From Leptothrix discophora (GTDB lineage: Bacteria > Pseudomonadota > Gammaproteobacteria > Burkholderiales > Burkholderiaceae_C), in the NCBI RefSeq assembly GCF_030705305.1, contig NZ_JAUZEE010000001.1, positions 496,001 to 560,000 on the forward strand: a DNA stretch of 64,000 nt, written 5' to 3'. This document shows positions 1 to 7,936 of this stretch, piece after piece. Within the stretch, counting starts at the first letter, position 1. The number at the start of each line of letters is the position of its first letter. The position numbers and the translations under genes were made by a program. A model generated the notes under the pieces. It was not told the origin of the DNA. It was given only the letters and a program-made list of their open reading frames with translations, and did not search any database.

Positions 1-252
1 GAAGCTGTTGCGTGCGGCGCGGGCCCAGTCGTCGGAGGTGAACAGGTTCTCGTACCACTGCAGGCTCCAGCCTGGCATCGGGTAGGCCAGGAAGGAGCTG
101 GCCGAGAACGACAGCGGCACGATCACCAGGATGGGCAGCAGCAGGAACAGCAGCATGGCCACGCCGAACAGCCGCAGCGCCCACCAGCCGAGCTGGTCGA
201 GCCGCGTGTAGTAGGCCGGGAAGATGGGCAGGGCGAGCGACTTCGGCAGCAT
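1..252 (-). CDS. ABC transporter permease, PotC/PotI type (partial)
   Basis: Inner-membrane permease of a polyamine-type ABC importer, cut off by the left edge of the window. The visible 84 codons start at an ATG (252). They give a cytoplasmic lead, one strongly hydrophobic segment at about residues 27-49, and a periplasmic stretch with a P-G-x-S-L-x-W-Y-x-N-L motif that is typical of the second permease (PotC/PotI) of this family. The gene is last in a minus-strand run of ATPase, binding protein and first permease, 24 bp after the upstream gene, so it is surely in the same operon. The MetI domain with the EAA loop lies outside the window. Confidence 0.85.
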   Translation of the reverse strand, partial: MLPKSLALPIFPAYYTRLDQLGWWALRLFGVAMLLFLLLPILVIVPLSFSASSFLAYPMPGWSLQWYENLFTSDDWARAARNSF

Positions 253-276
253 GGCGGTTCCCTTTCAGGCTCGGCC

Positions 277-1536
277 TCAGCCCAGGCTCAGCTCGGACTT
301 GACCAGCCGGCGGTAGACGCCGTAGAGCAGCAGCGTCGTCACCAGCAGCACCGCGCCGAGCGCGCAGGCCATGCCCCAGTTGATGTCGACGTTGGTGTAC
401 TGGGCGATGTAGTAGCTGAGCATCTGGTCGTCGGCGCCGCCGAGCAGCGCCGGCGTCACGTAGTAGCCGATGCTCAGGATGAAGACCAGCAAGGCGCCCG
501 CGCCGATGCCAGGGAAGGTCTGCGGCACGTAGACGCGGAAGAAGGCCGCCAGCGGCGCGCTGCCCAGCGAGACCGCCGCGCGCAGGTAGGTCGGCGGCAC
601 CGACTTCATGACGCTGTAGAGCGGCAGGATCATGAAGGGCAGCAGGATGTGGACCATCGCGATGACCACGCCGGTGCGGTTGAACAGCAGCGCGGCCGGC
701 TCGTTGAGCACCGACAGCGCCATCAGCGACTTGTTGACCAGGCCCTCGCGCTGCAGCAGCACGATCCAGGCGGCCACGCGCACCAGGATCGAGGTCCAGA
801 ACGGCACCAGCACCAGGATCATCAGCACGTTGGCCTTGCGCGCGGCCAGCGTCGACAGCCAGTAGGCCAGCGGATAGGCCAGCAGCAGGCACCAGACGGT
901 GACCAGCGCGCTGATCTCGAAGGTCCGCAGCAGGATGCGGCCGAAGACGCGCTGGTCCGGCTCGACGCGGGCGATGTCGCCGGCGGGCGTGCGGCGCAGG
1001 TCCAGCGAGGTCAGCAGGTAGTCGGGCGTCCAGGGCGAGGCGTTCTTGGCGATCGCCTGCCAGTACTTCAGGTCGGACCAGCGGGCGTCGAGCGCCAGCA
1101 TGCGTTCGCGGATCTGGTCGGGCGTCTGCGAGGCCAGGTCGGCGCCCCAGGTCTCGGGGTTGTGCACGGCCTTGTAGGTGCCCATGACGAGCGACCGGGC
1201 ACCCGAGGCCTCGGTGTTCAGGCGGCGCGCCAGTGCGCCGGCCTGCGCGCCTTCCTCGATCGCGGCGAGGTCCTGCGCGACGCCGGCAAACGCGGCGGCC
1301 GGTGGCTCGGCCTGGCGGTCCCAGCTCGACAGGGCCGCGCCGGTGCGCGTGAGGGCGCCGGCCACCTCGGGGTTCTCGACCGCGCGCAGCAGCAGCGCGC
1401 CGATCGGCACCAGCAGGGTGGCCAGCAGGAAGACCAGCAGCGGCAGCGTCAGGCCGATGGCCAGCCAGCGTTGACGCACCTGCACCCGCTTCAGGGAACG
1501 TCGCAGGGCAGGGGCATCGAGCACGGTGGCGGTCAT
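277..1536 (-). CDS. ABC transporter permease, PotB/PotH type
   Basis: First permease subunit of the polyamine-type importer, 419 aa. The ATG at 1536 (MTATVLDAP) is preferred; the open frame continues upstream but overlaps the binding-protein gene. One membrane helix at about residues 27-48 is followed by a periplasmic insert of roughly 140 residues, then the five-helix MetI-type core. The insert makes it longer than E. coli PotB (about 275-285 aa). As far as I know, this long form is common in proteobacterial opine/polyamine-type systems. It lies between the binding protein and the second permease. The substrate class rests on the family and on the neighbouring amino-acid catabolic genes. Confidence 0.88.
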   Translation of the reverse strand: MTATVLDAPALRRSLKRVQVRQRWLAIGLTLPLLVFLLATLLVPIGALLLRAVENPEVAGALTRTGAALSSWDRQAEPPAAAFAGVAQDLAAIEEGAQAGALARRLNTEASGARSLVMGTYKAVHNPETWGADLASQTPDQIRERMLALDARWSDLKYWQAIAKNASPWTPDYLLTSLDLRRTPAGDIARVEPDQRVFGRILLRTFEISALVTVWCLLLAYPLAYWLSTLAARKANVLMILVLVPFWTSILVRVAAWIVLLQREGLVNKSLMALSVLNEPAALLFNRTGVVIAMVHILLPFMILPLYSVMKSVPPTYLRAAVSLGSAPLAAFFRVYVPQTFPGIGAGALLVFILSIGYYVTPALLGGADDQMLSYYIAQYTNVDINWGMACALGAVLLVTTLLLYGVYRRLVKSELSLG

Positions 1537-1579
1537 CGGCGGGGCGCTTTCAGGCGGCGGGTCGTGGCGGGGACGGGCC

Positions 1580-2614
1580 TTACTGGGCCGCCCAGGAGGC
1601 GAAGCGCTTCTCGAGTTCCTCGCCGGCATCGGCCCAGAACTTGATGTTGAACTGCAGCGCGTCCTTGCTGTTGGCCGGCGAGGTCGGCAGCAGGTCCAGC
1701 ACCTTGGCGTCGAGCTTGGCCAGCGCCTTGTTGTTGGTCGGGCCGTAGCTGATGTTGCGGGCGTACTCGGCCTGGGCGTCCGGCGACGAGGCGAAGGCGA
1801 TGAACTTCATCGCGGCGTCCTTGTTGGGCGAGCCCTTGACGATGGTCCAGTAGTCCAGGTCGTAGATGCCGCCGGTCCAGGAGATCTTGAGGTTCTTGCC
1901 CTCGCGTTGCGCCGCGTCGATGCGGCCGTTGTAGGCGGTCGTCATCGTCACGTCGCCAGCGACCAGGAACTGCGGCGGCTGCGCGCCGGCTTCCCACCAC
2001 TGGATGCTCGGCTTGAGCTCGGTCAGCTTCTTGAACGCGCGGTCGGCACCGGCCTTGGTGGCCAGTTCCTTGTAGACGTCAGCGGACTTGACGCCGTCGG
2101 CCATCAGCGCGAACTCGAGGTTGTAGCGCGCGCCCTTGCGCAGGCCGCGCTTGCCGGCGTACTTCTTGACGTCCCAGAAGTCGGCCCAGGTCTTCGGGGC
2201 GTCCTTGAGCTTGTCGCCGTTGTAGGCCATGACGGTCGACCAGACGAACACGCCGATGCCGCACTCGTGCACGGCGGCCGGCTGGAAGTCGGCCTTGTTG
2301 CCGATCTTGCTGTAGTCGAGCTTCTCGAACAGGCCTTCGTCGCAGCCGCGGTTGACGTCCGGGCTCTCGACCTCGACGACGTCCCAGCTGATCTTCTTGG
2401 TCTCGACCATGGCCTTGATCTTGGCCTGCTCGCCGTTGTATTCGACGCCGACGATCTTGGCCGCGCCGGTCTTCTCGAAGGGCTCGAAATAGGCCTTCTT
2501 CTGCGCCGCGCCGTTGGCGCCGCCGAAGTTGACAACCGTCAGCTGGGACTGGGCCAGCGCGGGCAGGGCGATCAGGGCGGCGGCCGCGACGGACCAGTGG
2601 GCGATCTTCTTCAT
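1580..2614 (-). CDS. Periplasmic substrate-binding protein of polyamine-type ABC importer
   Basis: Extracellular solute-binding protein of the PotD/PotF class, 344 aa. Residues 1-21 form a signal peptide (MKK start, hydrophobic core, cleavage near ALA-QS). The mature part begins with a beta strand (LTVVNFGGANG) and has the WDVVEVE and AYNG segments seen in family 1 binding proteins. It would capture the substrate in the periplasm and deliver it to the two permeases encoded downstream. The ligand cannot be read from sequence. Putrescine, spermidine, cadaverine or an omega-amino acid such as 5-aminovalerate would fit the adjacent catabolic genes. Confidence 0.9.
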   Translation of the reverse strand: MKKIAHWSVAAAALIALPALAQSQLTVVNFGGANGAAQKKAYFEPFEKTGAAKIVGVEYNGEQAKIKAMVETKKISWDVVEVESPDVNRGCDEGLFEKLDYSKIGNKADFQPAAVHECGIGVFVWSTVMAYNGDKLKDAPKTWADFWDVKKYAGKRGLRKGARYNLEFALMADGVKSADVYKELATKAGADRAFKKLTELKPSIQWWEAGAQPPQFLVAGDVTMTTAYNGRIDAAQREGKNLKISWTGGIYDLDYWTIVKGSPNKDAAMKFIAFASSPDAQAEYARNISYGPTNNKALAKLDAKVLDLLPTSPANSKDALQFNIKFWADAGEELEKRFASWAAQ

Positions 2615-2671
2615 GCGAGCAACTCCTCGGGTTGGGGATGGGGGCAGGGTGGCCGGCTCGGGAGGGCCGGC

Positions 2672-3847
2672 TCAGGCATACACGCGCAGGAACGGTGTCG
2701 GGATGTGCAGGCCGATGCGCTGGCCGACCTGCGGGTGGGCCACGCCGGACAGCGGCAGCTTGACGGTGGCCGGCGCCTGGCCGGCGATGCGGCAGCGCAG
2801 GCGCAGGTGGTCACCGAAGTAGATGACGTCATCGACCTCGGCCGGCAGGGTGTTGGGCTGGCCCAGCGCATCGGGCTCGACGCGCACCTCGATGCGCTCG
2901 GGCCGCACCGAGGCCAGCACCGCCGTGCCATCGGCCACGCCGTTGACGTTGATGCCGGTCAGACGCGCGCCACCGGCGAGCCTCAGCTCGCACTGGCTGC
3001 CGGGCTGCACGGCATGGCCGGTGATCGCGCCCAGCGAGCCGGCCAGCGGCGTGCTGTCACCCACGAAGCCGGCCACGAAGCGGTTGGATGGCGTCTCGTA
3101 GAGCCGGTCGACGGCATCGAGCTGCTGGATCTCGCCGTCGTTGAACACGGCCACGCGGTCGCTCATGGTCAGGGCCTCGCCCTGGTCGTGGGTGACGTAG
3201 ACGAAGGTCACGCCGAGCTGGCGGTGCAGCGCCTTCAGCTCGATCTGCATGTGCTCGCGCAGCTGCTTGTCGAGCGCACCGAGCGGCTCGTCCATCAGCA
3301 CCAGCTGCGGCTCGAAGACGAGGGCGCGGGCCAGCGCGACACGCTGCTGCTGGCCGCCGGACAGCTGCGACGGGTAGCGCTGGTCGCGGCCGGTCAGCTG
3401 CACCATCGCCAGGGCCTTGGCGACGCGTTCGGCAACCTGCGCCTTCGGCACCTTGCGCACGGTCAGGGGATAGGCGACGTTGTCGGCGATCGACAGGTGC
3501 GGGAACAGCGCGTAGTTCTGGAACACCATGCCGAAGTTGCGCTTGTGCGGCGGCGTCCGGGTGATGGGCTGGCCGTTGAGCGTGATCTCGCCGGCGGTCG
3601 GCGACTCGAAGCCCGCCAGCATCATCAGGCAGGTCGTCTTGCCCGATCCGGACGGACCCAGCAGCGACAGGAACTCGCCGCGCCGGATGTCGAGGTCCAG
3701 GCCACGCACGACCAGGCTCTCGCCGTCGTAGGTCTTCTGCACGCCACGGAAGCGCACCAGCGTGTCGGCGTCGGCCAGGCCGCTGGCCGGCGGCGTCGCG
3801 GGCGTGGCATCGAGCGAGGGATGTCGAAGGATGGCGGCAGGTGGCAT
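2672..3847 (-). CDS. ABC transporter ATP-binding protein, PotA type
   Basis: ATPase that energises the importer, 391 aa from the ATG at 3847. Walker A is GPSGSGKT at residues 64-71, the signature is LSGGQQQRVALARAL, and Walker B ends in LMDEP. The C-terminal third (about residues 270-391) is the TOBE region of PotA/MalK-type subunits, which matches the length. It is the first gene of the operon ATPase, binding protein, permease, permease. The frame is open 18 codons further upstream, but that part lies in the promoter region. The 168-bp gap before it holds a strong inverted repeat and a 10-mer shared with the aminotransferase promoter. Confidence 0.92.
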   Translation of the reverse strand: MPPAAILRHPSLDATPATPPASGLADADTLVRFRGVQKTYDGESLVVRGLDLDIRRGEFLSLLGPSGSGKTTCLMMLAGFESPTAGEITLNGQPITRTPPHKRNFGMVFQNYALFPHLSIADNVAYPLTVRKVPKAQVAERVAKALAMVQLTGRDQRYPSQLSGGQQQRVALARALVFEPQLVLMDEPLGALDKQLREHMQIELKALHRQLGVTFVYVTHDQGEALTMSDRVAVFNDGEIQQLDAVDRLYETPSNRFVAGFVGDSTPLAGSLGAITGHAVQPGSQCELRLAGGARLTGINVNGVADGTAVLASVRPERIEVRVEPDALGQPNTLPAEVDDVIYFGDHLRLRCRIAGQAPATVKLPLSGVAHPQVGQRIGLHIPTPFLRVYA

Positions 3848-3897
3848 GGTGTTCTCAGGGTGAGCGCGGCGATGTTGCGACCGGGTGCGGCGGCGCG

Positions 3898-3907
3898 CCA
3901 TGTACAG
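3898..3907 (-). promoter_or_regulatory. Candidate MocR operator, copy 1 (CTGTACATGG)
   Basis: On the minus strand the 10-mer CTGTACATGG lies 50 bp upstream of the importer ATPase start codon. The identical 10-mer lies 56 bp upstream of the aminotransferase gene, in the same orientation relative to transcription. It contains the palindrome TGTACA, which is rare in DNA this rich in G and C. The inference is a binding site for the MocR regulator encoded at 7937-9346. Confidence 0.4.
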
Positions 3908-3930
3908 CCGGCCTCAGACAGCGGGCAGGC

Positions 3931-3954
3931 TGTATCGGGTGTGCAGCCGATACA
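3931..3954. promoter_or_regulatory. Inverted repeat TGTATCGG-N8-CCGATACA (candidate operator)
   Basis: Two perfect 8-bp arms, TGTATCGG (3931-3938) and CCGATACA (3947-3954), are separated by 8 bp. They lie 84 bp upstream of the importer operon and downstream of the CoA-transferase gene. No T-run follows on either strand, so it is more likely an operator for a dimeric regulator than a terminator. Which regulator binds is unknown. Confidence 0.5.
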
Positions 3955-4015
3955 CAGAAACAGGGGCTTGCACCGGACCGGCGGGCCGCCTTCGGGACAA
4001 GGTCGGCCCGCTGGC

Positions 4016-5221
4016 TCATCGCGTGGGCCACCCCTCGCCCCGGGCCAGCGCGGCGCGGATGGCGTCGCCTTGCTGGTCCAGTGCCGGAGGGGCCAGGTCG
4101 GCCAGCGCAGCCGCGCCGTCGAAGCGCATCGGGTTGCGCACCAGCGGCATGGGCGGGGCCGCCACGCGCGTGTCGGACGGCAGGTCCACACGCAAGCCGC
4201 GGGCCAGCACCTGCGGGTGCGCGAACACGCCCTGGATGTCCAGGATCGGTGCACAGGGCACGGCCTGGGGCTCCAGCAGGTCGACCCAGGCCTGCGTGGT
4301 GCGCGTGCGCAGCCAGTCGGCCAGGATGGGCACCAGCTCGTTGCGGTGCGCGACCCGCTGCGGGTTGCTGGCGTAGCGCGCATCGCGGGCCAGTTCGGCA
4401 TGGCCGGCCAGCTCGCAGAAGCGGGTGAACTGGCCGTCGTTGCCGATCGCCAGCACGAGGTGACCGTCGGCCGTCTCGAAGACCTGGTAGGGGACGATGT
4501 TCGGATGCGCGTTGCCCATGCGGCGCGGCACGCCGCCGCCGACGAGGTGGTTGCTGGCCTGGTTGGCGAGCATGGCGACCTGCACGTCCAGCAAGGCGGC
4601 ATCGATGTGCCGGCCGCGACCGGTGCGGCCACGTTCGACCAGCGCGGCCAGGATGGCGGTGCCGGCATAGACGCCGGTGAACAGGTCGGTCACCGCGACG
4701 CCGACCTTCTGCGGCTGCGAGCCCGGCGTGCCCTGCGCCTCGCCGGTCAGGCTCATCAGCCCGCCGGTGGCCTGGATCGCGAAGTCGTAGCCGGCGGCCT
4801 GCGCCAGCGGCCCGTCCTGGCCGTAGCCGGTGATCGAGCAATAGACCAGCCGTGGGTTGAGCGCCATCAGGCTGGCCGCGTCCAGGCCGTAGCGGGCGAG
4901 CTGGCCGACCTTGTAGTTCTCCAGCAGCACGTCGGCCTCGGCCGCCAGCTGTCGCACCATCGCCGCACCCTCGGGCGTTGCGAGGTCGATGGCGACCGAG
5001 CGCTTGCCCCGGTTCGCGCTCAGGTAGTAGGCCGACATGCGCGCATCGGCCGGCCCCCACCACGGCGGACCCCAGCCGCGCGTGTCGTCGCCGGCACCGG
5101 GTCGTTCGACCTTGATGACGTCCGCCCCGTAGTCCGCCAGCAGCTGGCCGGCCCAGGGACCCGCCAGCACCCGCGACAGGTCCAGCACGCGGATGCCGTC
5201 GAGCATCGAGGGGCGGTCCAT
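4016..5221 (-). CDS. Family III CoA-transferase, probably succinyl-CoA:glutarate type
   Basis: CaiB/BaiF-family CoA-transferase, 401 aa from the ATG at 5221. It has the usual N-terminal GIRVLDLSRVLAGPW motif, the VIKVERPGAGD segment, and a conserved Asp at residue 179 (VTDLFTG) in the position of the catalytic aspartate of formyl-CoA transferase. The ATG overlaps the TGA of glutaryl-CoA dehydrogenase by one base, so the two are translationally coupled. That pairing is typical of enzymes that make glutaryl-CoA from glutarate using succinyl-CoA. Acceptor specificity is inferred from the neighbour; the family as a whole accepts many acids. Confidence 0.88.
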   Translation of the reverse strand: MDRPSMLDGIRVLDLSRVLAGPWAGQLLADYGADVIKVERPGAGDDTRGWGPPWWGPADARMSAYYLSANRGKRSVAIDLATPEGAAMVRQLAAEADVLLENYKVGQLARYGLDAASLMALNPRLVYCSITGYGQDGPLAQAAGYDFAIQATGGLMSLTGEAQGTPGSQPQKVGVAVTDLFTGVYAGTAILAALVERGRTGRGRHIDAALLDVQVAMLANQASNHLVGGGVPRRMGNAHPNIVPYQVFETADGHLVLAIGNDGQFTRFCELAGHAELARDARYASNPQRVAHRNELVPILADWLRTRTTQAWVDLLEPQAVPCAPILDIQGVFAHPQVLARGLRVDLPSDTRVAAPPMPLVRNPMRFDGAAALADLAPPALDQQGDAIRAALARGEGWPTR

Positions 5222-6411
5222 CACGAGAACGCCTGGATGCCCGTGATCGCGCGGCCGAGGATCAGCGCGTGCACGTCGTGCGTGCCCTCGTAGGTGTTGA
5301 CCACCTCCAGGTTGACCAGGTGCCGGGCCACGCCGAACTCGTCGGAAATGCCGTTGCCGCCGAGCATGTCGCGCGCCATGCGGGCGATGTCGAGCGCCTT
5401 GCCGCAGCTGTTGCGCTTGAGGATGGACGTGGCCTCGACCGATGCCGTGCCGGCGTCCTTCAGGCGACCGAGCTGCAGGCAGCCCTGCAGGCCCAGCGCG
5501 ATGTCGGTCAGCATGTCGGCCAGCTTCTTCTGGATCAGCTGGTTGGCCGCCAGCGGACGGCCGAACTGCTTGCGCTCCAGCGTGTAGCTGCGGGCGCGGT
5601 GGAAGCAGTCCTCGGCCGCACCGAGTGCGCCCCAGGCGATGCCGTAGCGGGCGCTGTTCAGGCAGGTGAATGGACCCTTGAGGCCGCGCACATCGGGGAA
5701 GGCGTCCTCATCCGGGCAGAAGACCTCGTCCATCACGATCTCGCCGGTGATGCTCGCGCGCAGGCCGACCTTGCTGTTGATGGCCGGTGCGCTCAGGCCT
5801 GACGTGCCATGCCCGCCCTTGTTGAGGATGTAGCCCCGGATCGCGCCCTCGTCGTCCTTGGCCCAGACGACGAAGACGTCGGCGATGGGGCTGTTGGTGA
5901 TCCACATCTTCGCGCCCGAGAGCTTCCAGCCGCCCGGCACCTTGCAGGCCCGCGTGACCATGCTGCCGGGATCGGAGCCGTGGTCCGGCTCGGTCAGGCC
6001 GAAGCAGCCGACCCACTCGCCACGGGCCAGCTTCGGCAGGTACTTCTGCTTCTGCGCCTCGGTGCCGAAGGCCTCGATCGGCACCATCACCAGCGAGGAC
6101 TGCACGCTCATCATCGAGCGGTAGCCGGAGTCGATGCGCTCGACCTCGCGCGCCACCAGGCCGTAGCTGACGTAGTTGAGGCCGGAGCCACCGTAGGCTT
6201 CGGCGATGGTCGGGCCCAGCAGGCCCAGCTCGCCCATCTCGCTGAAGATGGCGCGGTCGGTCTTCTCGTGCCGGAAGGCTTCCAGCACGCGCGGCGCCAG
6301 GCGTTCCTGGCAGTAGGCATGCGCGGCATCGCGCACCGCGCGCTCGTCGGCGCTGAGCTGCGCGTCGAGGTTGAGGGGGTCTTCCCAGTTGAAGGCGGCG
6401 TGGCTGGCCAT
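5221..6411 (-). CDS. gcdH: Glutaryl-CoA dehydrogenase
   Basis: FAD-dependent acyl-CoA dehydrogenase, 396 aa, which oxidises and decarboxylates glutaryl-CoA to crotonyl-CoA. The ATG at 6411 (MASHAAFNW) is preferred over an upstream extension into the gap. The [17 protein letters not shown] stretch (91-107) and the [10 protein letters not shown] stretch, with the catalytic Glu at residue 375, are hallmarks of this enzyme and distinguish it from ordinary acyl-CoA dehydrogenases. The [12 protein letters not shown] flavin motif is present. The gene sits between the aminotransferase and the CoA-transferase, consistent with a pathway from 5-carbon amino acids to crotonyl-CoA. Confidence 0.95.
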   Translation of the reverse strand: MASHAAFNWEDPLNLDAQLSADERAVRDAAHAYCQERLAPRVLEAFRHEKTDRAIFSEMGELGLLGPTIAEAYGGSGLNYVSYGLVAREVERIDSGYRSMMSVQSSLVMVPIEAFGTEAQKQKYLPKLARGEWVGCFGLTEPDHGSDPGSMVTRACKVPGGWKLSGAKMWITNSPIADVFVVWAKDDEGAIRGYILNKGGHGTSGLSAPAINSKVGLRASITGEIVMDEVFCPDEDAFPDVRGLKGPFTCLNSARYGIAWGALGAAEDCFHRARSYTLERKQFGRPLAANQLIQKKLADMLTDIALGLQGCLQLGRLKDAGTASVEATSILKRNSCGKALDIARMARDMLGGNGISDEFGVARHLVNLEVVNTYEGTHDVHALILGRAITGIQAFS

Positions 6412-6470
6412 GGATCGGTCTTTCCTTGCGGGTCGGTGACGGCGGGTGACGGTGGCGACGGCGGGGCGGT

Positions 6471-7769
6471 TCAGCCCAGCGCGGCGAAGCAGTCGCCGAT
6501 GATGGCCAGGCCCTCGTCGAGCACCGCATCGGAGACGGTCAGCGGCACCAGCACGCGGATCACGTTGGCATAGGTGCCGCAGGACAGCAGGATCAGGCCG
6601 CGGCGGGCGGCTTCCTTGACGACCGCACCGGTCAGCGCCGCGTCGGGCTGGTGCGGGTCGCCGTTCCTGCACAGCTCGATGGCGACCATCGCGCCGGGGC
6701 CGCGGACCTCGGCGATCACCGGGTGCTTCGCGGCGATGGCCGACAGGCCGGCCTTGAGGCGCTCACCGACCGCACGGCCGCGTTCGAGCAGCCCGTCCTG
6801 CTCGAACACGTCGAGAACGGCGAGCGCCGAGGCGCAGGCCAGCGGGTTGCCGGCATAGGTGCCGCCCAGGCCGCCGGGGCCGGGCGCGTCCATCATCTCG
6901 GCCCGGCCGATGACGGCCGACAGCGGCATGCCGCCGGCCAGCGACTTGGCCATGGTGATGAGGTCGGGCACGGCGGCCGGGCCCCACTGCTCGCAGGCCA
7001 GCCAGGTGCCGGTGCGGCCGGCGCCGGTCTGGACCTCGTCGGCGATCAGCACGATGCCGTGCTGGTCGCACAACGCGCGCAGGCGCTGCGCGAACTGGGG
7101 CGGCGCGACATAGAAGCCGCCTTCGCCCTGCACCGGCTCCAGGATGATGGCGGCGACGCGGGCGGCCTCGACGTCGTACTTGAAGATCGACTCGATCGAG
7201 GCCATCGCGTCGTCGACGCTGACGCCATGCAGCGCGCACGGGAACCTGGCGTGGTAGACCTCCGCCGGGAAGGGGCCGAAGCCGGTCTTGTAGGGTGCCA
7301 CCTTGCCGGTCAGCGCCATGCCCATCATCGTGCGGCCATGGAAGCCGCCGCCGAAGGCGATCAGCGCCTGGCGCTTCGTGTAGGCGCGGGCGACCTTGAC
7401 GGCGTTCTCCACGGCTTCCGCGCCGGTGGTCAGGAAGAAGCTCTTCTTGGCGAAGTCGCCGGGGGCCTTGGCGTTCAGGCGCTCTGCCAGTTCGACATAG
7501 GGCTCGTAGGCCAGGACCTGGAAGCAGGTGTGGGTGAACTTGTCGAGCTGGTCGGCGATGGCCTGAACCAGGCGCGGGTGGCGGTGGCCGGTGTTGAGCA
7601 CCGCGATGCCGCCGGCGAAGTCGATGTAGCGACGGCCCTCGACGTCCCAGACCTCGGCGTTCTCGGCCCGCTGCACGAAGATCTCGTGGCTCTGGCCGAG
7701 GCCGGCTGGCAGGGCGGCACGGCGGCGCGCCATGAGGGCGGCGTTGTTGAGGTGGGGTTCGCGTTGCAT
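6471..7769 (-). CDS. gabT: 4-aminobutyrate / 5-aminovalerate aminotransferase
   Basis: Class III PLP-dependent aminotransferase, 432 aa from the ATG at 7769. Diagnostic elements are [15 protein letters not shown] (phosphate binding), [20 protein letters not shown] (Asp 244) and [10 protein letters not shown] with the PLP lysine at 275. It transfers the omega-amino group of GABA or 5-aminovalerate to 2-oxoglutarate. The next genes downstream handle glutaryl-CoA, so the physiological substrate may be 5-aminovalerate (DavT), giving glutarate semialdehyde. The dehydrogenase that would make glutarate is not in the window. It is transcribed divergently from a MocR-type regulator. Confidence 0.9.
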   Translation of the reverse strand: MQREPHLNNAALMARRRAALPAGLGQSHEIFVQRAENAEVWDVEGRRYIDFAGGIAVLNTGHRHPRLVQAIADQLDKFTHTCFQVLAYEPYVELAERLNAKAPGDFAKKSFFLTTGAEAVENAVKVARAYTKRQALIAFGGGFHGRTMMGMALTGKVAPYKTGFGPFPAEVYHARFPCALHGVSVDDAMASIESIFKYDVEAARVAAIILEPVQGEGGFYVAPPQFAQRLRALCDQHGIVLIADEVQTGAGRTGTWLACEQWGPAAVPDLITMAKSLAGGMPLSAVIGRAEMMDAPGPGGLGGTYAGNPLACASALAVLDVFEQDGLLERGRAVGERLKAGLSAIAAKHPVIAEVRGPGAMVAIELCRNGDPHQPDAALTGAVVKEAARRGLILLSCGTYANVIRVLVPLTVSDAVLDEGLAIIGDCFAALG

Positions 7770-7825
7770 CGTGGGACTCCGGGTGGCGACTGTCAGGGCA
7801 CTGTAGGGGCCGCACCCGCCGTCTA

Positions 7826-7835
7826 CCATGTACAG
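7826..7835 (-). promoter_or_regulatory. Candidate MocR operator, copy 2 (CTGTACATGG)
   Basis: This is the same 10-mer as at 3898-3907, read on the minus strand. It lies 56 bp upstream of the aminotransferase ATG, in the 167-bp divergent spacer shared with the MocR gene. A possible -10 (TACAGT, 7799-7804) follows downstream, which would put the 10-mer near -40, the usual position for an activator. Confidence 0.4.
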
Positions 7836-7936
7836 GCAGCCACCCCGCACCGATGCACTGTGCTGGGCCGTCGACCGGCACAGCCGCGCGGTCGGTCGGA
7901 CCTGGCACCTCCGCCTTCCCGCCTCACGCCCCCGCC

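Noticed and set aside
1526-5293. A 1255-codon open frame on the plus strand opposite the importer, CoA-transferase and part of gcdH
   Set aside because: Composition is Arg/Gly/Ala/His-rich with no motif. It is the antisense shadow of well-supported minus-strand genes in high-GC DNA. The same holds for 28493-31579 (opposite nasA) and 48664-52068 (opposite the RND permease).
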